From assembly GCA_002396385.1 (NCBI GenBank), contig DGTD01000100.1, positions 1 through 17,858 on the forward strand: DNA of 17,858 nucleotides, read 5' to 3'. The DNA comes from Bacteroidales bacterium UBA4345 (lineage in GTDB: Bacteria > Bacteroidota > Bacteroidia > Bacteroidales > Paludibacteraceae). How positions within the stretch are numbered: the first letter of the stretch is position 1; the number at the start of each line of letters is the position of its first letter. Under the pieces are notes generated by a model. It saw only the letters and a program-made list of their open reading frames with translations. It made no database searches and was not told the DNA's origin. Of this stretch, positions 14,564 to 17,858 are shown piece after piece. The translations under genes were made by a program, and so were the position numbers.

Positions 14564-14640
14564 ATGTGAAAAATTCTACAAACATAAAGTCCTATAGGGG
14601 CAATACCAATAAGACATTTAATAATCTTAAAAACTAACAT

Positions 14641-15297
14641 ATGATACTAGAAATTACCATTAATCTGATTGAAAAGGCAGAGCCACAACTTGCAATACTG
14701 CCACTGCTTCTTGCTGCAGGTCCCCTTGGTTGGCTTGCTTATATAGGACTGAATGTAATATATGACAAACTTGCAGGAAAAAGTATTTGTATTCTAGGTC
14801 CAGAGAATTCAGGAAAAACACAACTTCTATCTTTTTTAAGGAATGAACCATATGAAGAATATCATCAAACTCAGTATGAAGAGTATGAAAAGTTTACAAC
14901 AGAGATTGGAGAAAAAAAGATAAAAATAAAAAAAGGAGCAGATATAGGTGGAGAAGAAGGTAGAATTGAAAGCTTATATTCCAAATTAATATCAGAAAGC
15001 GACTGTATATTTTTTACGTTTGATGTCAATAAATATATCAATGATAAAATATATCAAATAAAAGAGGTAAATAGCAGATTATACTACATATATAGCCATA
15101 AAAAGGATAGGCCAACCGTAGTATTTGGGACTCACTTGGATGAACTCTCAAAAGAAGAAAGAAAATCTATTATCAAAACCATTCAAAAAGAAGTAAAAGA
15201 AGAAGAATATAAAGAACTGTTACAAAAGAATTTTTTTGTCACTGATCTTCGTGATACTGATCAACTAAAAGAATGTATAAAAAAAGTTAGATTATGA
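14641..15297 (+). CDS. Membrane-anchored P-loop GTPase-like protein, first gene of an AT-rich operon
   Basis: 218 residues. A hydrophobic segment (about residues 17-41, LLLAAGPLGWLAYIGLNVI) is followed directly by a small-GTPase-like domain. Walker A/G1 is GPENSGKT at 53-60; G3 is DIGGEE at 101-106; G4 appears as THLD at 164-167, in FGTHLDEL, a variant seen in Roc-type GTPases in place of NKxD. The domain is short and ends soon after G4, so a G5 loop is not obvious. One membrane segment ahead of a GTPase is the layout of the beta subunit of the signal-recognition-particle receptor, but no SRP role is implied. Its stop overlaps the start of the next gene (ATGA), so the two are translationally coupled. 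No Shine-Dalgarno site precedes the start. GTP binding is likely; the role is unknown, a defence function being inferred from context. Confidence 0.72.
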   Translation: MILEITINLIEKAEPQLAILPLLLAAGPLGWLAYIGLNVIYDKLAGKSICILGPENSGKTQLLSFLRNEPYEEYHQTQYEEYEKFTTEIGEKKIKIKKGADIGGEEGRIESLYSKLISESDCIFFTFDVNKYINDKIYQIKEVNSRLYYIYSHKKDRPTVVFGTHLDELSKEERKSIIKTIQKEVKEEEYKELLQKNFFVTDLRDTDQLKECIKKVRL

Positions 15298-15803
15298 ATT
15301 CATATATGACTGCTCAAGCACAAAAAGCAAACGAGCAAACAACATTTGTCATTAATGGAGAGGTTTCTTTATTTTCAAATAGTACACTCCAAAAGGAAGC
15401 TGCAAGTAAAATTGCATCAGCAGCCATGGAATGGAAAGACGTTCCGTACAAAAGGGAAATAAAAGAAAAGTTACCTTCATGGTTTTGCTTTAAACAAAAA
15501 AAAGGAAAAGGAACCTTTATACAATCCTGCTTCAGTAAAAATCAACTAGACGAGAGTGGGAGAAGAATGGGGTTTCAATTTTTCTGTGATTGGGAAGATG
15601 AAGATATTGATAAGATCTTTAATGAACTAAGAAAATGCGCAGAATTAGCAAAAAGAGAATTAGATGAAGACGAACTTAAAACATTAAAGGAGATAGAAGA
15701 AGAAGATAAAAAAAAACAATTATTAGTAAAATTAAGGACCGTTTTCCTAATCTTGCTCGTCATCCTTCTAATCAGCGTAATAATTGAGTCCAAAACGAAA
15801 TAG
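15294..15803 (+). CDS. Tail-anchored coiled-coil protein of unknown family
   Basis: 169 residues, not recognised. The N-terminal region (about 1-100) is soluble, with three cysteines (65, 79, 98) and the aromatic patch SWFCFKQ. A strongly charged helical stretch follows (about 103-145, many Glu and Lys, likely coiled coil), then a single membrane helix near the C-terminus (about 147-164, VFLILLVILLISVII) and a short Lys-containing tail. With no signal peptide, this is a tail-anchored protein with its domain in the cytosol. It starts within the stop of the GTPase gene by an ATGA overlap, so the two products are made together, and both have one membrane helix, which suggests a shared membrane complex. 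Confidence 0.7.
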   Translation: MNSYMTAQAQKANEQTTFVINGEVSLFSNSTLQKEAASKIASAAMEWKDVPYKREIKEKLPSWFCFKQKKGKGTFIQSCFSKNQLDESGRRMGFQFFCDWEDEDIDKIFNELRKCAELAKRELDEDELKTLKEIEEEDKKKQLLVKLRTVFLILLVILLISVIIESKTK

Positions 15804-15826
15804 GAAAAACAAATCAGCACAATAAC

Positions 15827-16585
15827 ATGTTAAAATTAGATGAATTAAAAGGAGATGTACTCCTAATCGCAAAAGACGAACCTGCATTCTCATACAAGTG
15901 GGAAAAAGGGCATAGAGATATTAGACCAGAGTTACAAGTTTTACCATATTCATTCATTGATGACTATAAGAAAGACTATAATCTTCAATTTGAAATAGGA
16001 ACCAGACTCGTACCAGGATGTATGTTGGTGAAGCACCCTTATCTAGACAACACATACATTGACATTAACAATTTCGAAGAAAAAATGTACGAATACAAGT
16101 TTAATCAAATCAAACTTATAGCAAAGAAACTTGGTGCAAAAAAAGTATCAACTCAAATTGAAATAACAGACTGTATGACACGTAATTTTGACGCAGAAGT
16201 AGAAGCTAGTTGCAAATGGGTAGAGGCTGACAGTGTATATAAGAAAGATATGAAGGATAAACTTGAGAAAAAATTTGTGTCCACAGACACAACAACAGGT
16301 GAAATGACACCTGAAACTTATCGGGAGGCTAAAGAGATTGCAGAAAAATCCGGTCTTTCTAATGACAATGACATAATAGACCTACTTGAATTCAGAAAGC
16401 CTGGGAGTCCAATTCAAAATAACACAAAACACATAGGAATTGAATTGTCTAAGGAGTCAAACACTTCAAAAGAAATTGCATTTTCTCTAAAAGCAATGAA
16501 AATATTATTCTCTATAAACGCAGAAATTAAAGAAACTATTTGTAAAAAGAATAATGTTTCATTGTCGGTCGATATTGATTTTTAA
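15827..16585 (+). CDS. Soluble protein of unknown family, third gene of the operon
   Basis: 252 residues, not recognised. There is no signal peptide or membrane helix. The middle part reads as helix then strand (QIKLIAKKLGAKKVSTQIEIT, about 94-114), followed by alternating strands (FDAEVEASCKW), a charged helical insert (about 138-190) and two more alternating-pattern strands at the end (FSLKAMKILFSINAEIK and NNVSLSVDIDF). Amphipathic strands around a helix could suit a lipid-binding or pore-forming fold, but that is a guess with little weight. It starts 24 bp after the previous stop on the same strand and shares the low GC content; a terminator follows about 40 bp after the stop, so it closes the operon. 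Some other enzymatic or binding fold is as likely. Confidence 0.7.
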   Translation: MLKLDELKGDVLLIAKDEPAFSYKWEKGHRDIRPELQVLPYSFIDDYKKDYNLQFEIGTRLVPGCMLVKHPYLDNTYIDINNFEEKMYEYKFNQIKLIAKKLGAKKVSTQIEITDCMTRNFDAEVEASCKWVEADSVYKKDMKDKLEKKFVSTDTTTGEMTPETYREAKEIAEKSGLSNDNDIIDLLEFRKPGSPIQNNTKHIGIELSKESNTSKEIAFSLKAMKILFSINAEIKETICKKNNVSLSVDIDF

Positions 16586-16943
16586 TCACTGGTGTCCGCT
16601 AAGCCTCAAAAGGCATAACAATACAGTCCGCAATGCTTGCAAAAACGGCATTACGGATTTTTTTAAAATTACCACACCAGAATATGCCGCAACCAAACTG
16701 TCCGTATGCGAGAGAAAAGATAGAAAAATTAGCAGCGTAAAAGTAAGACAATATGAGTCTGTCCGCTTTATGATATTATTCCAAGCATCTCTTCGGGTGA
16801 TATGTGTAGTATTAGACAGAGTTGACGTGCGATTCTCAAGGTTGGTTCTGCCCGATTGTGTAGTCGCCACATCCATCAACAATTCTTCCTCATACCTATG
16901 GAGGTTGAACTTGTTTTACCATTGACATGGAATAAAAAACGGC
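16586..16943. other. Convergent intergenic region between the GTPase operon and the Abi gene
   Basis: 358 bp. It starts with a small GCCT/AGGC stem (16603-16614) and the operon terminator. Beyond that, bases 16665-16943 hold no recognised gene. The hexamer GTCCGC occurs three times (16594, 16626, 16761) with no regular spacing. On the minus strand a short weak stem GGC/GCC with a T-run (16951-16935) may end the Abi transcript. A structured RNA here cannot be ruled out by eye. Confidence 0.45.
16627..16664 (+). terminator. Intrinsic terminator of the three-gene GTPase operon
   Basis: TCCG-C-AATGC (16627-16636) pairs with GCATT-A-CGGA (16648-16657), nine pairs and one C-A mismatch, 11-nt loop, followed by seven T (16658-16664). 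It lies 41 bp after the stop of the third gene. Confidence 0.82.
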
Positions 16944-17837
16944 TTATTGCCACAGCGGTTCGTTTTCCCATCCACAAGGGAAGCCCATAGCGGCTATATC
17001 AATGTCTGGAAATTCGGCAAGTAGCGTATCTATTTTGTCCTTCATGTCATTGTTGGGAGAAATAATATTTAGAAAATACTTGATTATACAAAGACTGAAA
17101 TAGACTTTCTTTTGATTAACCGACAACGTAATCCAAGGTTGGGTTATGCGTCGCTGAGTCAGCACTTGCAAGGCAAATGTGCGGTTCCATATGCGAGCGT
17201 GGTGGCCACAGTTGTTGCGGGCAACGGTAACGATGGTCATCCATGAGTTAAACACAGGAACCCCCAATGAAAACTCCTGAGCTATCTTCTTGCGGATCTG
17301 GTTGCTCTTGATATTGTTGTATATTCTGGTCAACACACCTAATGGCAGAATCTCTGCCAACATCCAAGCAGGAGGATATGGGTCGGAATAGGTATTGCGG
17401 AAATGCTCTATAAAATCCTCGCGTGACTTGGCAAGTTCGACATCAATGAGTTGTTTAGTCTTGACAAAGGTGCTGGCATCATAGAAATATATCGGGTCGG
17501 TCATCCAAAAGGGATTATCTGTCTCGCGGCTCGTAATGTTGACGATAGCACTGCGTACGGCAACCTCTATCTTTTCTATCTCGTTGAATATCAACAGACG
17601 CAGATGCCTGTCAAAACGGTACATATTCAGAGCCTGCTCGAATACGGTTTCAGGTTTGAATACGTGATTTTCCTTGGGTGTAGCGAGAAGAGGGTAAAGG
17701 TATGCGCTGAATCTATAATATCCGATGTGGCGGATGTGATTCTCTGCTCGCGCTACGTTTTCAACGTGGAGGCCGCGCGACTGTAACAATGCCGTCAATT
17801 GGGCAGGCGAAGAGTATTTCTTAGCATAACTTTCCAT
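16944..17837 (-). CDS. Abi family protein (Abi_2, AbiD/AbiF type) with HEPN R-x4-H motif
   Basis: 297 residues, a normal length for the family. Abortive-infection proteins of this type are linked to phage defence and are thought to act as HEPN-fold ribonucleases. Landmarks: the N-terminal HIGYYRFSAYLYPLL (37-51), the helix with FDRHLRLLIFNEIEKIEVAVRSAI (75-98, read in two parts), PPAWMLAEILPLG (155-167), and the HEPN-like R-x4-H at R207-H212 in ARNNCGHHARIWNR. The motif is intact, so the gene is probably active. It is convergent with the GTPase operon and has no Shine-Dalgarno site. Its start is set by the usual SYAKKYSS-PAQL beginning. Immediately upstream on its strand is the end of a terminator-like element (17838-17858). 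Proteins of this kind have been reported to pair with neighbouring non-coding RNAs, which makes that element worth notice. Confidence 0.88.
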   Translation of the reverse strand: MESYAKKYSSPAQLTALLQSRGLHVENVARAENHIRHIGYYRFSAYLYPLLATPKENHVFKPETVFEQALNMYRFDRHLRLLIFNEIEKIEVAVRSAIVNITSRETDNPFWMTDPIYFYDASTFVKTKQLIDVELAKSREDFIEHFRNTYSDPYPPAWMLAEILPLGVLTRIYNNIKSNQIRKKIAQEFSLGVPVFNSWMTIVTVARNNCGHHARIWNRTFALQVLTQRRITQPWITLSVNQKKVYFSLCIIKYFLNIISPNNDMKDKIDTLLAEFPDIDIAAMGFPCGWENEPLWQ

Positions 17838-17858
17838 ATAAAAAAACGACCCGCCGAT
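17838..17858 (-). terminator. Possible 3' end of a structured RNA just before the Abi gene, cut by the window
   Basis: Read on the minus strand, the window opens with ATCGGCGGGTCG and then seven T, ending 2 bp before the Abi start codon. A GC-rich arm followed by a T-run is the form of the second half of an intrinsic terminator. The partner arm would lie outside the window, so this is only suggestive. It would mark the end of an upstream gene or of a small RNA. Confidence 0.35.

Larger units (their letters stand above)
14063..14640. other. 578-bp non-coding region rich in inverted repeats upstream of the GTPase operon
   Basis: No convincing gene is seen. Base composition shifts here from the GC-rich left to the AT-rich right. 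In order it holds a near-consensus -7 box (TTACTTTG, 14245-14252), a 17-bp palindrome (14270-14286), a 10-bp hairpin (14413-14448), a long-range stem ending in a T-run (14471-14563), a 7-bp AT stem (14561-14588), and CCTATAGG (14591-14598). A minus-strand frame of 80 codons (14398-14640) has no support. Confidence 0.5.

Noticed and set aside
14398..14640. Minus-strand frame of 80 codons
   Set aside because: It overlaps the inverted repeats and the T-run stem, and has no promoter or ribosome site. The Cys/Ile-rich translation is typical of AT-rich noise.
16590..16605. GGTGTCCGCTAAG resembling the end of a Bacteroidales IS4-type element
   Set aside because: No matching inverted end, target duplication or transposase is in the window. 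The likeness is from memory and weak.
16554..16925. Plus-strand frame of 123 codons and minus-strand frame of 98 codons after the GTPase operon
   Set aside because: The operon terminator (16627-16664) lies inside both, there is no ribosome site, and neither translation resembles a protein.

Overview
The window looks like chromosomal DNA of a member of the Bacteroidota, most likely Bacteroidales. Four things point there. Several promoters match the Bacteroidota -7 box TAnnTTTG, two of them with TTG 17 or 19 bp upstream. Most genes lack a Shine-Dalgarno sequence. One protein carries a type B C-terminal sorting domain of the type IX secretion system (T9SS). The 463-residue arginine decarboxylase is of the short form known from flavobacteria. 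I saw no tRNA, rRNA, CRISPR array or intact insertion sequence.

Left part (1-4465): the 3' end of an unidentified gene enters from the left. A minus-strand two-gene operon for exported proteins follows: an FGE/SUMF1-fold protein without active-site cysteines, then a WG-repeat protein, ending in a clear terminator. Middle part (4466-12096): a DUF389 membrane protein; arginine decarboxylase (minus) divergent from seryl-tRNA synthetase (plus); then agmatine deiminase, a Fsr-like MFS exporter and a feruloyl-esterase-like hydrolase. The decarboxylase and deiminase are consecutive steps from arginine to N-carbamoylputrescine, split by serS. These genes are GC-rich; bases 9601-9660 have 36 G+C of 60.

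Right part (12097-17858): accessory-looking DNA. First comes a compact, previously unlabelled unit: three copies of the inverted repeat TGCACA-N13-TGTGCA over a consensus promoter, a strong Shine-Dalgarno site, a 28-codon ORF and a perfect intrinsic terminator. Next is a T9SS cargo protein, then 578 bp of non-coding DNA rich in inverted repeats. After that is an AT-rich three-gene operon (bases 15061-15120 have 20 G+C of 60): a membrane-anchored P-loop GTPase, a tail-anchored coiled-coil protein and a soluble protein of unknown family, with its own terminator. Convergent to it is an Abi-family HEPN protein with an R-x4-H motif. The end of what may be a structured RNA with a T-run abuts its start codon.

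The best candidates for something new are the GTPase/tail-anchor/unknown operon next to the Abi gene, which I infer to be a possible defence or conflict module, and the 28-codon unit with its iterated operators. Both rest on reading the sequence only; no database search was possible.
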